DNA of 46,825 bases from Acidimicrobiaceae bacterium (GCA_002698945.1 NZZV01000196.1:1-46825); one strand, 5' to 3'. Shown: positions 23,784 through 31,879, numbered from the stretch's first letter. Translations and numbers: made by a program. The notes: generated by a model from the letters alone, not told the origin.

Positions 23784-23857
23784 GCCCCCGTAGCTCAGTT
23801 GGATAGAGCATCGGCCTTCTAATCCGAAGTGCGCAGGTTCGAATCCTGTCGGGGGCG
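23784..23857 (+). tRNA. tRNA-Arg (anticodon UCU)
   Basis: Complete 74-nt cloverleaf: acceptor GCCCCCG/CGGGGGC, D arm GCTC/GAGC, anticodon loop CTTCTAA with TCT at 23818-23820, T arm GCAGG/CCTGT with TTCGAAT, discriminator G. CCA is not encoded. One C-U mismatch at the top of the anticodon stem. It reads AGA/AGG codons, rare in this G+C-rich DNA. Confidence 0.97.
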
Positions 23858-23860
23858 CTG

Positions 23861-23866
23861 TAGCCT
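23861..23866 (+). promoter_or_regulatory. -10 box TAGCCT of carD
   Basis: TAGCCT 3 nt after the tRNA end, predicting a ~60-nt 5' leader before the carD start at 23932. Read-through from the tRNA is an alternative. Confidence 0.4.
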
Positions 23867-23931
23867 GAGTAGGCCGTTCGCCAGGTTTTCCGGGGCGAAC
23901 GCACGGCAGCCACCCAGCAAAAGGGGATTGA

Positions 23932-24462
23932 GTGAACTTCAAGAAGGGCGAGACCGTCATCTACCCGCAGCACGGCGCATGCGTCGTCAAGGGGACGAAG
24001 AAGATGGAGTTCGACGGTGAGAAGCAGGAGTACCTGATCCTCGAAACCGTCATCAACGAGATGGTCCTCAAGGTGCCGGTCGACAAGGCCGAACTGGTCG
24101 GCGTTCGCCCGCCCGTCTCCGCCGACGAGCTCGAAGACCTCGTGGCCGTGCTCGCCAAGCCCGACCCGCGCGTGCCGTCGAACTGGAGCCGCCGGTTCAA
24201 GAACCACCAGGAGAAGCTCAAGAGCGGCGACGTGTACCAGGTCGCCGAAGTGGTCCGGAACCTGGCGGCTCGCAACCGCGACGCCAGCCTGTCGGCCGCC
24301 GAACGCACCATGTACGAGCGTGCCCGCGTCAACCTGATCTCCGAGATCAGCCCGGCGCTCAAGGTCAGCTCCGAAGACGCCGAGGCGTACCTCGACGACG
24401 CCCTCGCCAAGGGCGTCCTCAAGCCGGAGAAGGCAGACAAGGCCGAGAAGGCCAAGAAGTAA
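23932..24462 (+). CDS. carD: CarD-family RNA polymerase-binding regulator
   Basis: Essential actinobacterial factor that binds the RNAP beta subunit and stabilises the open complex at housekeeping and rRNA promoters. The 176 residues show the N-terminal Tudor-like RNAP-interaction domain (FKKGETVIYPQHGACVV, LILETVINEMVLKVPVDKA split at VI) and the helical DNA-binding domain with the conserved Trp in VPSNWSRRFKNHQEKL, plus a Lys-rich tail. GTG start with AAGGGG (23921-23926) 5 nt upstream. Its partner promoters in this window are the TANNNT type. A hairpin terminator follows at 24468. Confidence 0.96.
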   Translation: MNFKKGETVIYPQHGACVVKGTKKMEFDGEKQEYLILETVINEMVLKVPVDKAELVGVRPPVSADELEDLVAVLAKPDPRVPSNWSRRFKNHQEKLKSGDVYQVAEVVRNLAARNRDASLSAAERTMYERARVNLISEISPALKVSSEDAEAYLDDALAKGVLKPEKADKAEKAKK

Positions 24463-24467
24463 GTCGA

Positions 24468-24489
24468 TGCCCCGTCCGCTGACGGGGCA
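24468..24489 (+). terminator. carD terminator hairpin
   Basis: Perfect 9-bp stem TGCCCCGTC/GACGGGGCA (24468-24476, 24481-24489) with loop CGCT, 5 nt after the stop codon. No U tract. Confidence 0.75.
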
Positions 24490-24559
24490 GTCAACGCATC
24501 GCCCGGCCGTTTGTGCAGGCAGTTCGGACGGCAACGACCGACCTGCGAGACTCAGGCCC

Positions 24560-25519
24560 ATGGCACAAGTCGCGTTCCTCGGTCTCGGTGTGATGGGGTA
24601 CCCCATGGCGGGGCATCTCGCCGCCGGCGGACACCAGGTCACCGTCTACAACCGCACGCCCACCAAGGCGCTCGCCTGGGTCGCTCAGCACGGCCATCAG
24701 GCAGCGCCGACTCCGGCCGAGGCAGCCGACGGCGTCGACTTCGTCATGATGTGCGTCGGCAACGACGACGATGTGCGCGAGGTCGCGCTCGGCGATCACG
24801 GCGCGTTGGCGCACATGGAAGCCGGATCGACCCTTGTCGACCACACGACCGCGTCGGCCGACGTCGCGCGCGAGCTGGCGATGGCGTGCGACGAGCGCGG
24901 CGTCGGGTTCGTCGACGCTCCGGTGTCGGGCGGCCAGGCGGGCGCGGAGAACGGACAGCTCACCGTGATGTGCGGATCGGAGGACGAGGGCGTCTTCGAG
25001 GCGGCTCGCGCCGTGATCGACACCTACGCCAAGGAGTGCCGCCTGCTCGGGGGAGCGGGCGCCGGCCAGACGACGAAGATGGTCAACCAGATCTGCATCG
25101 CCGGACTCATCCAGGGCCTCGCCGAAGGCGTCGCCTTCGCGCAGCGGGCCGGGCTCGACATCGACCAGGTCGTCGACACGATTTCGAAGGGTGCCGCCGG
25201 CAGCTGGCAGATGGAGAACCGTGCCCGCACGATGGCGGCGGGCGAGTTCGACTTCGGGTTTGCCGTCGAGTGGATGCGCAAGGATCTCGCGATCGTGCTC
25301 GCCGAGGGTGATCGCCTGGGGGCGCAGCTGCCGGTGACGGCGCTGGTCGACCAGTTCTACCGACGCGTCATCGAGCGCGGCGGCTCGCGCTGGGACACCA
25401 GCTCGCTGGTGCAGGTGCTGCAACAGCCGTATTCGCAGGTTGCGTCCGGGTCGGGTGATCTCCGGAAACGTCGACTCCGTCGCCGTTCCCTGCGACACCC
25501 GACCCGCGGCGCTACCTGA
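24560..25519 (+). CDS. NAD(P)-dependent beta-hydroxyacid dehydrogenase (HIBADH/GHBDH family)
   Basis: A 319-residue 3-hydroxyisobutyrate dehydrogenase-like enzyme that oxidises a beta-hydroxyacid or reduces a semialdehyde. Rossmann motif FLGLGVMGYPMA (6-17), substrate block DAPVSGGQAGAENG (119-132) and catalytic Lys173 in GAGQTTKMVNQ are intact. Start ATG 24560 has GAGACT 7 nt upstream. Relatives end near residue 295; here the frame runs on for ~24 residues of Arg-rich sequence coded by a hairpin (25447-25506) and overlaps the P450 stop by 8 nt. The substrate cannot be named. Confidence 0.88.
   Translation: MAQVAFLGLGVMGYPMAGHLAAGGHQVTVYNRTPTKALAWVAQHGHQAAPTPAEAADGVDFVMMCVGNDDDVREVALGDHGALAHMEAGSTLVDHTTASADVARELAMACDERGVGFVDAPVSGGQAGAENGQLTVMCGSEDEGVFEAARAVIDTYAKECRLLGGAGAGQTTKMVNQICIAGLIQGLAEGVAFAQRAGLDIDQVVDTISKGAAGSWQMENRARTMAAGEFDFGFAVEWMRKDLAIVLAEGDRLGAQLPVTALVDQFYRRVIERGGSRWDTSSLVQVLQQPYSQVASGSGDLRKRRLRRRSLRHPTRGAT
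25447..25506. terminator. Hairpin between convergent genes
   Basis: 11-bp perfect arms CGGGTCGGGTG/CACCCGACCCG (25447-25457, 25496-25506) around 38 nt. It sits in the odd C-terminal extension of the dehydrogenase, 5 nt before the P450 stop on the other strand; probably a two-way terminator or a degraded palindromic element. Confidence 0.45.
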
Positions 25520-26744
25520 CCGTCAGGGGGAGGTGGTCGACGCCGCGGATGGTGATGCGGTCGCGGAAGTGGGGGTCGCCGGCCAGCTCGATCGTGTCGA
25601 AGCGGCGGATGAAGCGGGTGATCGCCACCGACGCCTCCAGCTTCGCGAGCGAGGCGCCGAGGCAGTAGTGGATGCCGGCCGAGAAGGCGGTGTGCTTGCC
25701 CGCGTTCGGGCGCTGCAGCCACAGCCGGTGCGGGTCGTCGAACATCGCCGGATCGTGGTTGGCGGCGCCGAGCACGGTGAGGATCGTGTGATGCGGTTCG
25801 ACGACGACGTCCTCGCCGTCGGCGCCGTCGAACACCACCGGTTCCATCGCCACCCGCACCGTGTGCTGCACTGGACCGTCGAACCGCAACAGCTCGTCGA
25901 CGGCCGCCCCGTCGAGTGACGGGTCGTGCCGCCACAGCTCGAGCTGGTCGGGATGGCGCAGCAGTGCCAGCATCCCGTTGCCGATCAGGTTCACGGTCGT
26001 CTCGTGGCCGGCCACGTAGAGCAGGATGACGAACGAGATCAGCTCCTCCGGGCTGAGCGTGTCGCCGTCGTCCTCCACGGCCAGCAGACCCGACAGCAGG
26101 TCGTCGCCCGGTGAGCGGCGCCGCTGCTCGATCACCTCGATCAGGTACGGAACGAACTGCATGATCACCTGCTCGCTGGCGTCCATGTCGGTGATCGTGG
26201 CCGTCGGTTCGAGACCCTGCGTGAGCACCTGGCTCCAATCGCGCAACTCATCGGCACGGTCGGTCGGCATGTCGAGCAGTTCGGAGATCACCTGGAACGG
26301 CACGGGGAAGGCGAGATCGTCGATCAGCTCGATCGAACCTCGTTCCGCTGCCACGTCGAGGCGGGCGTCGACCATCGCCGCGATGTTCGGTCGGAGCTGC
26401 TCGATCGCCCGCGGTGTGAACGCCTTCGAGACGAGCCGCCGGAGGCGGGTGTGGTCGGGCGGGTCGAGGTTGAGGATCGTCTTGGCTCCGCTGCCACGTC
26501 GCTCCCGACGGCGGACCGCGATCGGATTCGACTCGTCGAGGACTGCATTCTTCTCGACGTCGCGACTCACCTGGTTGCTGCGCAACGTCGTGAACACGTC
26601 GCGGTAGCGGGTGACGACGACCGAGCCGCCCGGGTCGCGGTACGCCGGCGCCTCCGTGCGGAGACGGTCGTAGAACGGGTAGGGGTCGGCCCGGAACGCC
26701 GGGTCGAACGGGTCCCAGAGGCGTTCGGAGGTCGTGGAGCTCAT
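25512..26744 (-). CDS. Cytochrome P450
   Basis: A 410-residue soluble bacterial P450. Oxygen-binding I-helix AGHETT (245-250), K-helix ExxR (Glu284-Arg287) and the haem loop FSAGIHYCLG with the thiolate Cys361 are all present, so the enzyme should be active. Its start overlaps the SDR stop as ATGA, making an SDR-P450 operon divergent from a TetR gene. A ferredoxin or reductase partner is not in the window. The pairing with a dehydrogenase suggests hydroxylation followed by alcohol oxidation of one substrate (inference), perhaps a lipid, terpenoid or steroid. Confidence 0.95.
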   Translation of the reverse strand: MSSTTSERLWDPFDPAFRADPYPFYDRLRTEAPAYRDPGGSVVVTRYRDVFTTLRSNQVSRDVEKNAVLDESNPIAVRRRERRGSGAKTILNLDPPDHTRLRRLVSKAFTPRAIEQLRPNIAAMVDARLDVAAERGSIELIDDLAFPVPFQVISELLDMPTDRADELRDWSQVLTQGLEPTATITDMDASEQVIMQFVPYLIEVIEQRRRSPGDDLLSGLLAVEDDGDTLSPEELISFVILLYVAGHETTVNLIGNGMLALLRHPDQLELWRHDPSLDGAAVDELLRFDGPVQHTVRVAMEPVVFDGADGEDVVVEPHHTILTVLGAANHDPAMFDDPHRLWLQRPNAGKHTAFSAGIHYCLGASLAKLEASVAITRFIRRFDTIELAGDPHFRDRITIRGVDHLPLTVR

Positions 26745-27535
26745 TCCTGGTCCTGTCCCAAGGTCTTCGTGGCGGGCCACTCGAACACGTACGGCTCGTG
26801 CCCTGGTTCGACCGCCCACTGGCTGCCCGGCTTGCGCTCGGCGAGCATGCGCATCACCACGCCGGCGACGTGGTCGACCGGCATGATCTCGACCTCGAAC
26901 GTGTCGAGTACCGCACGCAGCTCCTCGCCGATGATGTTGGTGTCGGTGAATGCCGGGCACAACGCGCTCACACAAATGTCGGGCGCTCCATCCGTCGACT
27001 CGAAGTAGTTGCCGAGGGAGCGGACGAAACCGACGACGCCGTGCTTGGTGAGCCCGTAGACGGGGTCGAGCGAGATCGGGAACAGTCCGGCCATCGAGGC
27101 CGTCGCGATGATGTCGCCGCTGCCGCGCTCTGTCATGCCGGGCAGCACCGCCCGTGCGCCGTAGACCACGCCGTCGAGGTTGATCGACATGATGCGGCGA
27201 TACGCGTCGTCGGTCAGGGCGCTGATCGGGTCGCCCTCCGTTCGGGGCAGACCCTGGTTCGTCGAGATGCCCGCGTTGAGGAAGGCGATGTCGAACGGTC
27301 CGGCGGTGCTGACCACCCGGTCCCACGCGGACGGGTCGCTGACGTCGAGCATGGCGAACGAGCCGCCGATGTCGGCCGCCACCTGTGCTCCGCCGTCCTC
27401 GTCGATGTCGGTCACGACGACGTCCGCGCCGGCGCCGGCCATGGCGATCGCCGTCGCCTTGCCGATGCCGCTCGCGCCCCCGGTGACGATCGCCTTTCGT
27501 TCCGCCAGTTCGACGGTGCTGAATCCGTTGCTCAT
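26741..27535 (-). CDS. Short-chain dehydrogenase/reductase
   Basis: A 264-residue classical SDR. Cofactor motif TGGASGIGKA (~18-27), acidic Asp after beta-2 (VVVTDIDED, indicating NAD preference), NAG in FLNAGIS, and the catalytic Ser and YxxxK in SMAGLFPISLDPVYGLTKHG. The ATG at 27535 borders the palindromic operator region; the longer frame would run antisense through the TetR gene. First gene of the SDR-P450 pair, likely controlled by the adjacent TetR. Confidence 0.9.
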   Translation of the reverse strand: MSNGFSTVELAERKAIVTGGASGIGKATAIAMAGAGADVVVTDIDEDGGAQVAADIGGSFAMLDVSDPSAWDRVVSTAGPFDIAFLNAGISTNQGLPRTEGDPISALTDDAYRRIMSINLDGVVYGARAVLPGMTERGSGDIIATASMAGLFPISLDPVYGLTKHGVVGFVRSLGNYFESTDGAPDICVSALCPAFTDTNIIGEELRAVLDTFEVEIMPVDHVAGVVMRMLAERKPGSQWAVEPGHEPYVFEWPATKTLGQDQE

Positions 27536-27536
27536 C

Positions 27537-27571
27537 GACAACAAGTAAACACTGGTGTATACATAGTTGTC
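27537..27571. promoter_or_regulatory. TetR operator and divergent promoters
   Basis: The 37-nt gap between divergent starts holds two near-concentric palindromes: GACAAC (27537-27542)/GTTGTC (27566-27571) and GTAAACAC (27545-27552)/GTGTATAC (27555-27562, one mismatch). TATACAT (27558-27564) lies 8 nt before the TetR ATG and can act as its -10. The A+T-rich gap contrasts with its surroundings. Confidence 0.7.
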
Positions 27572-27572
27572 A

Positions 27573-28157
27573 ATGGCAGCCGAGACCGCACGCCGCATGC
27601 CGTGGGCCGATCGACACGACCAACTGCTCCGCGCCGCGGCGTCCGCCTTCCGCGAGGGTGGGTTCGCCGGCACGTCGATGGAAGCGGTCGCCGACCGGGC
27701 CGGGGTGACCCGGTTGATCGTGTACCGCCACTTCGAGAGCAAGGAGTCGCTGTACCGGGAGGTGCTCCAGTCGGTGACGAGTGAACTGCGCGAGCGGATC
27801 GAGCCCGACCAGCCGGCCGAGGTGATCCCGGTGCTCGTCGACATCGCTCGCGAGCAGCCCGACGCGTTCCGGCTGCTGTGGCGGCACGCCCGCCACGAAC
27901 CCGAGTTCGCCGCCGACGCCGAGCTGTTCCGGCTGGTCGCGGCCGAGTTCGCCCAGTCGATCATCGAGCGCTACATCGTCGACCCGTCCACCCTGCGGTG
28001 GGGATCGGCGACGCTCGTGGCGTACCTCCACGACGGCATCTGCAACTGGCTCGACCTGGAGGAACACCACGACGACGCCCACCGGCACGAGGCGTTCGTC
28101 GAACGGCTCCGAGCCGGAGCCCGCGCCCTCGTCGTCGCCTGGGCTCCCGCGACCTAG
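27573..28157 (+). CDS. TetR/AcrR-family transcriptional regulator
   Basis: A 194-residue repressor with the HTH FAGTSMEAVADRAGVTRLIVYRHF near residues 31-54 (quoted here beyond the core AVADRAGVTRLIVYRHF) and a helical ligand domain. ATG 27573 is preferred to the TTG at 27567, which lies in the operator. Divergent from SDR-P450 over a 37-nt gap with two palindromes, so it very probably represses both itself and that pair. The next gene begins 10 nt downstream but has its own TAGATT box. Confidence 0.9.
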   Translation: MAAETARRMPWADRHDQLLRAAASAFREGGFAGTSMEAVADRAGVTRLIVYRHFESKESLYREVLQSVTSELRERIEPDQPAEVIPVLVDIAREQPDAFRLLWRHARHEPEFAADAELFRLVAAEFAQSIIERYIVDPSTLRWGSATLVAYLHDGICNWLDLEEHHDDAHRHEAFVERLRAGARALVVAWAPAT

Positions 28158-28160
28158 ATT
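28155..28160 (+). promoter_or_regulatory. -10 box TAGATT of the GNAT gene
   Basis: TAGATT, 7 nt before GTG 28168. It overlaps the TetR stop codon. Confidence 0.5.
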
Positions 28161-28167
28161 CGGCGGG

Positions 28168-28647
28168 GTGAGGGCAGGAGCGACGCTTCGGGAGGCAACC
28201 GCCGGCGACCAGGCGTTCGTCACGACGATGCTGTACGAGGCGTTGTTCGTGCCACCGGGCGCGGCACCGTTCCCGGCCGACATCGTCGACGCGCCGGGCA
28301 TCGTGGACTACCACGCCGACTTCGGTACCCGGTCAGGCGACGTCGGGGTCGTTGCCACGATCGACGACGCGCCGGTCGGGGCGGCGTGGGTCCGTCGGCT
28401 CCACGGCTACGGCTTCGTCGACGACACGACGCCCGAGCTGACCGTCGCCGTGGTGGCTGCGCATCGCGGGCGAGGGATCGGCGATGCGTTGCTGGCATCC
28501 CTGTGGAGCCGTGTCGAGCGGTGCAGTTTGAGCTGCGACCGGCGCAACCCGGCGATACGACTGTACGAGCGCCACGGATTCGCGATCGTCGACACCGACG
28601 GGGAACACTCGGTGACGATGTTGCGAGATGACGCGAGCACGTCGTGA
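28168..28647 (+). CDS. GNAT-family N-acetyltransferase
   Basis: A 159-residue acetyl-CoA-dependent acyltransferase with one GNAT domain. The P-loop motif is AAHRGRGIGDALL (~residues 91-103), followed by the NPAIRLYERHGF block typical of motif B. Substrate not identifiable. The GTG start has a TAGATT box 7 nt upstream, and its stop overlaps the thioesterase start as GTGA, so the two are coupled. Confidence 0.88.
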   Translation: MRAGATLREATAGDQAFVTTMLYEALFVPPGAAPFPADIVDAPGIVDYHADFGTRSGDVGVVATIDDAPVGAAWVRRLHGYGFVDDTTPELTVAVVAAHRGRGIGDALLASLWSRVERCSLSCDRRNPAIRLYERHGFAIVDTDGEHSVTMLRDDASTS

Positions 28648-29411
28648 GTGAACTACCGGCCACCGAACTGCTGCCGCCACCGGCGTCCGGTCGGACCTAC
28701 GCGGCCGACCGGACGGTCCGGCTCGGTGACGTCGACCGCGACGGCGATGCGCGCCTCGACGCGATCGCGCGCTACCTGCAAGACGTCGCCACCGACGACG
28801 CGATCGACGCCGGACTCACCACGGCGATGGGGTGGGTCGTCCGCCGTTCGCTGATCCGGGTGACGCAGCCCGCCGTGCTGAACGAGCGGGTCGAGCTCAC
28901 CACCTATTGCACCGGGAGCGGTCCGAGTTGGGCCGAACGCCGCACGGTGATCCGCGGTGAGGATGGTGCCGAGATCGACGGCGTCAGCCTGTGGGTCCAG
29001 ATCGACGTCGAGACCGGTCGACCCACCCGCCTCGGTGACGAGTTCGTCGCCGCCTACGGCGAGGCGGCGGCGGGACGCAAGGTGTCGGCCAAGTTCCAGC
29101 TCGACCAGCTGCCGACCGACGGTGCGGTCGAGGTGCCGTTCTCGTTCCGTGTCACCGACGTCGACGTGTTCGGTCACCTCAACAACGCTGCCCAGTGGGC
29201 GCTCGCCGACGAGCTGCTCCAGTCGAACGGCTTCGGCCGCGTCGGCGTCGGCGAGGTCGAGTTCGTGACGGCGTCACAGGTCGAGGGCACCGCCACGGCG
29301 CGGGTGGACGACGAGGGTTTCGACGCATGGTACGGGGCCGACGGCACGTCGAGCACCGTCCTGCGCTGGCGTCAGATGAAGCTGTCGTCGTCGGGGATCG
29401 GCTTCTCGTAG
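28644..29411 (+). CDS. Acyl-ACP thioesterase-family protein
   Basis: A 255-residue double-hotdog protein of the FatA/FatB-like acyl-ACP thioesterase family, releasing fatty acids from carrier protein or CoA. Hotdog 1 (residues ~18-140) contains the YLQDVATDDA helix; hotdog 2 (~163-255) has the catalytic-type motif DVDVFGHLNNAAQW (Asp174, His178, Asn180, Asn181). It is coupled to the GNAT gene. The last 40 nt overlap the convergent ppk2 gene, which is unusual; both reading frames look genuine there because each ends a well-conserved protein. Confidence 0.85.
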   Translation: MSELPATELLPPPASGRTYAADRTVRLGDVDRDGDARLDAIARYLQDVATDDAIDAGLTTAMGWVVRRSLIRVTQPAVLNERVELTTYCTGSGPSWAERRTVIRGEDGAEIDGVSLWVQIDVETGRPTRLGDEFVAAYGEAAAGRKVSAKFQLDQLPTDGAVEVPFSFRVTDVDVFGHLNNAAQWALADELLQSNGFGRVGVGEVEFVTASQVEGTATARVDDEGFDAWYGADGTSSTVLRWRQMKLSSSGIGFS

Positions 29412-30142
29412 CCCGCCATACCCTGCTCGATGCGCTGGATCAGCGTCTCGAGCACCTGCACACGCGCCCAGCGCTTCTGTTCGCCCGACACGATGTGCCA
29501 GGGCGCGAGATCGTGGTCGGTGCGGTCGAACATGTCCTCGACCGCCTCGGTGTACTGGCCGATCTTGTCGCGGTTCCGCCAGTCCTCGTCGGTGAGCTTC
29601 CACTGCCGGAGCGGGTCGCCCTGACGCTTCTCGAACCGCTTGAGCTGCTCGTCGGGGCTGACCTGGAGCCAGAACTTCACGATCAGCACGCCCTCGAGCA
29701 CGAGGTTGCGTTCGAACTGGACGATCTCGTCGTAGGCGCGGGTCCACTGCTCCTTCGTCGCGTAGTCCTCGACCCGCTCGACGAGTACTCGGCCGTACCA
29801 GCTGCGATCGAACAGCGCGAACCCACCCAGCCCCGGCACCTCTTTCCAGAAGCGCCAGAGGAAGTGCTTGCGCTTCTCATCGAACGTCGGCTTGGCGAAC
29901 GCCGACACGCGGTAGTGGCGCGGATCGAGCGGCTCGACGATGCGCTTGATCGCGCCGCCCTTGCCGCCGGCGTCGGAGCCTTCCATCACCACGAGGACGC
30001 CGGGTCCGAGTTCCGGGTCGCCGAGCAGCCCGGCGAGTTCGAGACGAAGCTCGAGCAGGCGGCGCTGGGCGGTGTACAGGCGGTCGTCGTACTCCTGACG
30101 ACTCAGTCGCGATGAGAGGTCGAGCTCGTCGAGCCGTCCCAT
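29372..30142 (-). CDS. ppk2: Polyphosphate kinase 2 family protein
   Basis: Transfers phosphate between polyphosphate and nucleoside (di)phosphates, usually making NTP/NDP from polyP. The 256 residues carry Walker A GSDAGGKGG (55-63), the family block FAKPTFDEKRKHFLWRFW (82-99), Walker B/catalytic FDRSWYGRVLVERVE (111-125) and the lid-region KFWLQVSPDEQLKRF. Single-domain length fits class I or III; the subclass cannot be fixed by eye. Strong AGGAGG (30148-30153) 5 nt before the ATG. A TACGGT further upstream may be its promoter. Confidence 0.94.
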   Translation of the reverse strand: MGRLDELDLSSRLSRQEYDDRLYTAQRRLLELRLELAGLLGDPELGPGVLVVMEGSDAGGKGGAIKRIVEPLDPRHYRVSAFAKPTFDEKRKHFLWRFWKEVPGLGGFALFDRSWYGRVLVERVEDYATKEQWTRAYDEIVQFERNLVLEGVLIVKFWLQVSPDEQLKRFEKRQGDPLRQWKLTDEDWRNRDKIGQYTEAVEDMFDRTDHDLAPWHIVSGEQKRWARVQVLETLIQRIEQGMAGYEKPIPDDDSFI

Positions 30143-30295
30143 GTGGTCCTCCTGGGTTCGGTGGCCGTGGACACCGCGGATGCCGTCACGTGCGTGACCG
30201 TAGTGCGGTCGGCGGCCCCGACCGAAACGTTTGCGTGAGCTGCCTGCACGGCCTTCGACGTCGCAGTCCGGCGGAATCGGTGGCAGGCTGGAGCC

Positions 30296-31303
30296 GTGAG
30301 GGCTCCGATTGCCGTGTTCAGCGACCCGGATCAGGACGGACACGACACGCCTGCGTGGCATCCGGAGAACAAGTCCCGCCTCGACGCGTCGCTCGCAGGG
30401 ATCCACGAAGCCGAACTCGACGACGCCGTCGAGTGGCGGATTCCCGATCTCGCTGCCGTCGACGACCTCGCCCGCGTGCACGCCCGCACCTACATCGACG
30501 CGATCGAAGCGTTCTGCGCGAACGGTGGCGGCAACCTCGATGCCGACACGACGGCGACGCCCGGATCGTGGCTCACCGCCCGCCGCAGCGCCGGTGCCGT
30601 ACTCGGCGCGATCGACGCGTTGCAGCGCGACGAGTGCGACGTCGCCTTCGCTGCCGGCCGTCCGCCCGGCCACCACGCGGTCCCCGACCGGGCGATGGGG
30701 TTCTGCCTGTTCAACAACGCCGCCGTCGGCGCCGCCAAGCTGATCGCCCAGGGGGAGCGGGTCGCGATCGTCGACTGGGACGTCCATCACGGCAACGGCA
30801 CCCAGGACATCTTCTACGACGACCCGAACGTGCTCTACGTCTCGACGCACGAGTCGCCGCTCTATCCCGGCACCGGCCATCTGCGGGAGACCGGCAAGGA
30901 CGCCGGCGTCGGCACGAACGTCAACCTGCCGTTCCCCGCCGGTACCGCCGGCGACACCTTCCGGGCGGCGTTCGACGACGTCGTGATCCCGCTCGTGGAG
31001 CGGTTCGCCCCGACCTGGCTCATCATCTCGGCCGGGTTCGACGCCCACCGGGACGATCCGCTCGCCGGGTTGTCGCTGACCTCGGCCGACTACGCCGACC
31101 TGGCGCTTCGCCTGCAGTCGCTCGTGCCGGCCCGCCGACTGCTCGTCGTCCTCGAGGGCGGGTACAGCCTCGAAGCCCTGACGTACAGCACCGGCGCCAC
31201 CCTGAGCGCCCTCGCCGGTCAGACCTACCGGCCCGAACCGGTCACCAACGGTGAGATCGGCCGCCGCACCGTCGACGCCGCTCGCCAACTCTGGGAGATC
31301 TGA
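30296..31303 (+). CDS. Histone deacetylase-superfamily (acetylpolyamine amidohydrolase/AcuC-like) enzyme
   Basis: Zinc deacetylase of 335 residues; bacterial members deacetylate acetylpolyamines, acetyl-CoA synthetase (AcuC) or other acetyl amides. Catalytic His126-His127 (RPPGHHA), zinc ligands Asp162 and His164 (DWDVHHGNGTQDIF) and Asp249 (SAGFDAH), and the transition-state Tyr in LEGGYS are all present. GTG start with CAGGCT (30284-30289) 6 nt upstream. The 153-nt gap from ppk2 contains only the two divergent start regions. Confidence 0.92.
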   Translation: MRAPIAVFSDPDQDGHDTPAWHPENKSRLDASLAGIHEAELDDAVEWRIPDLAAVDDLARVHARTYIDAIEAFCANGGGNLDADTTATPGSWLTARRSAGAVLGAIDALQRDECDVAFAAGRPPGHHAVPDRAMGFCLFNNAAVGAAKLIAQGERVAIVDWDVHHGNGTQDIFYDDPNVLYVSTHESPLYPGTGHLRETGKDAGVGTNVNLPFPAGTAGDTFRAAFDDVVIPLVERFAPTWLIISAGFDAHRDDPLAGLSLTSADYADLALRLQSLVPARRLLVVLEGGYSLEALTYSTGATLSALAGQTYRPEPVTNGEIGRRTVDAARQLWEI

Positions 31304-31330
31304 GCCCCGGGCAGCCCCGGCGCGGCCACC

Positions 31331-31336
31331 TAGGCT
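31331..31336 (+). promoter_or_regulatory. -10 box TAGGCT of the Nudix gene
   Basis: TAGGCT, 6 nt before GTG 31343. Confidence 0.5.
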
Positions 31337-31342
31337 GGCCGG

Positions 31343-31816
31343 GTGCGACGAACGGGTGACGGTTTCCTCATGTGCTCCGACGGTCACGTCCGCTGGGGCG
31401 TGTACGGGGCAGCCGGCGTCGTGTTCGTCGTCCGCTTCCCCGACGGTCCGCGGGTGATGCTGCAGAAGCGGTCGCAGTTCGCGCACGAGGGGGGTACGTG
31501 GTCGTGTGCCGGCGGTGCGCTCGACCAGGGGGAGACCCCGCTCGACGGCGCGTTGCGCGAGGCCTCGGAAGAGGTCGGGGCGATCCCCGGCGGGCACCGT
31601 GTGCTCGGCCAGACCGTGTTCGCACCGGCCGTCGACTGGGCGTACACGACGTTCGTCGTCGAGGTGCCCGGTGAGTTCGGCGCGTCGATCAACTTCGAGA
31701 CCGACGCCGTCGCATGGGACACGCCCGACGAGGTCGAACAGCGGCCGCTCCACGCCGGCTTCGCCGCCGCCTGGCCGGAGCTGCGGCGCATCATCGAAGC
31801 CACGATCGACGACTGA
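31343..31816 (+). CDS. Nudix hydrolase
   Basis: A 157-residue Nudix hydrolase that cleaves a nucleoside diphosphate linked to another moiety. The Nudix box is complete: GGALDQGETPLDGALREASEEVG in the pattern Gx5Ex7REUxEExGU (box from Gly70 region). The N-terminus has a Cys-containing MCSDGHVRWG segment seen in NUDIX proteins near GTG starts of actinobacteria. Substrate not predictable. GTG start with TAGGCT 6 nt upstream (leaderless type). Confidence 0.9.
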   Translation: MRRTGDGFLMCSDGHVRWGVYGAAGVVFVVRFPDGPRVMLQKRSQFAHEGGTWSCAGGALDQGETPLDGALREASEEVGAIPGGHRVLGQTVFAPAVDWAYTTFVVEVPGEFGASINFETDAVAWDTPDEVEQRPLHAGFAAAWPELRRIIEATIDD

Positions 31817-31866
31817 CCGCAGACGACTGGCCGCGGACGCCTGACGGGGCCGGCGCGCCGAGCCGG

Positions 31867-31872
31867 TACCGT
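31867..31872 (+). promoter_or_regulatory. -10 box TACCGT of the FKBP gene
   Basis: TACCGT, 7 nt before ATG 31880. It overlaps the alternative GTG at 31871. Confidence 0.55.
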
Positions 31873-31879
31873 GGCCGTC

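Noticed and set aside
27567-27572. TTG start for the second TetR
   Set aside because: It lies inside the operator half-site GTTGTC; ATG 27573 is adjacent and better placed.
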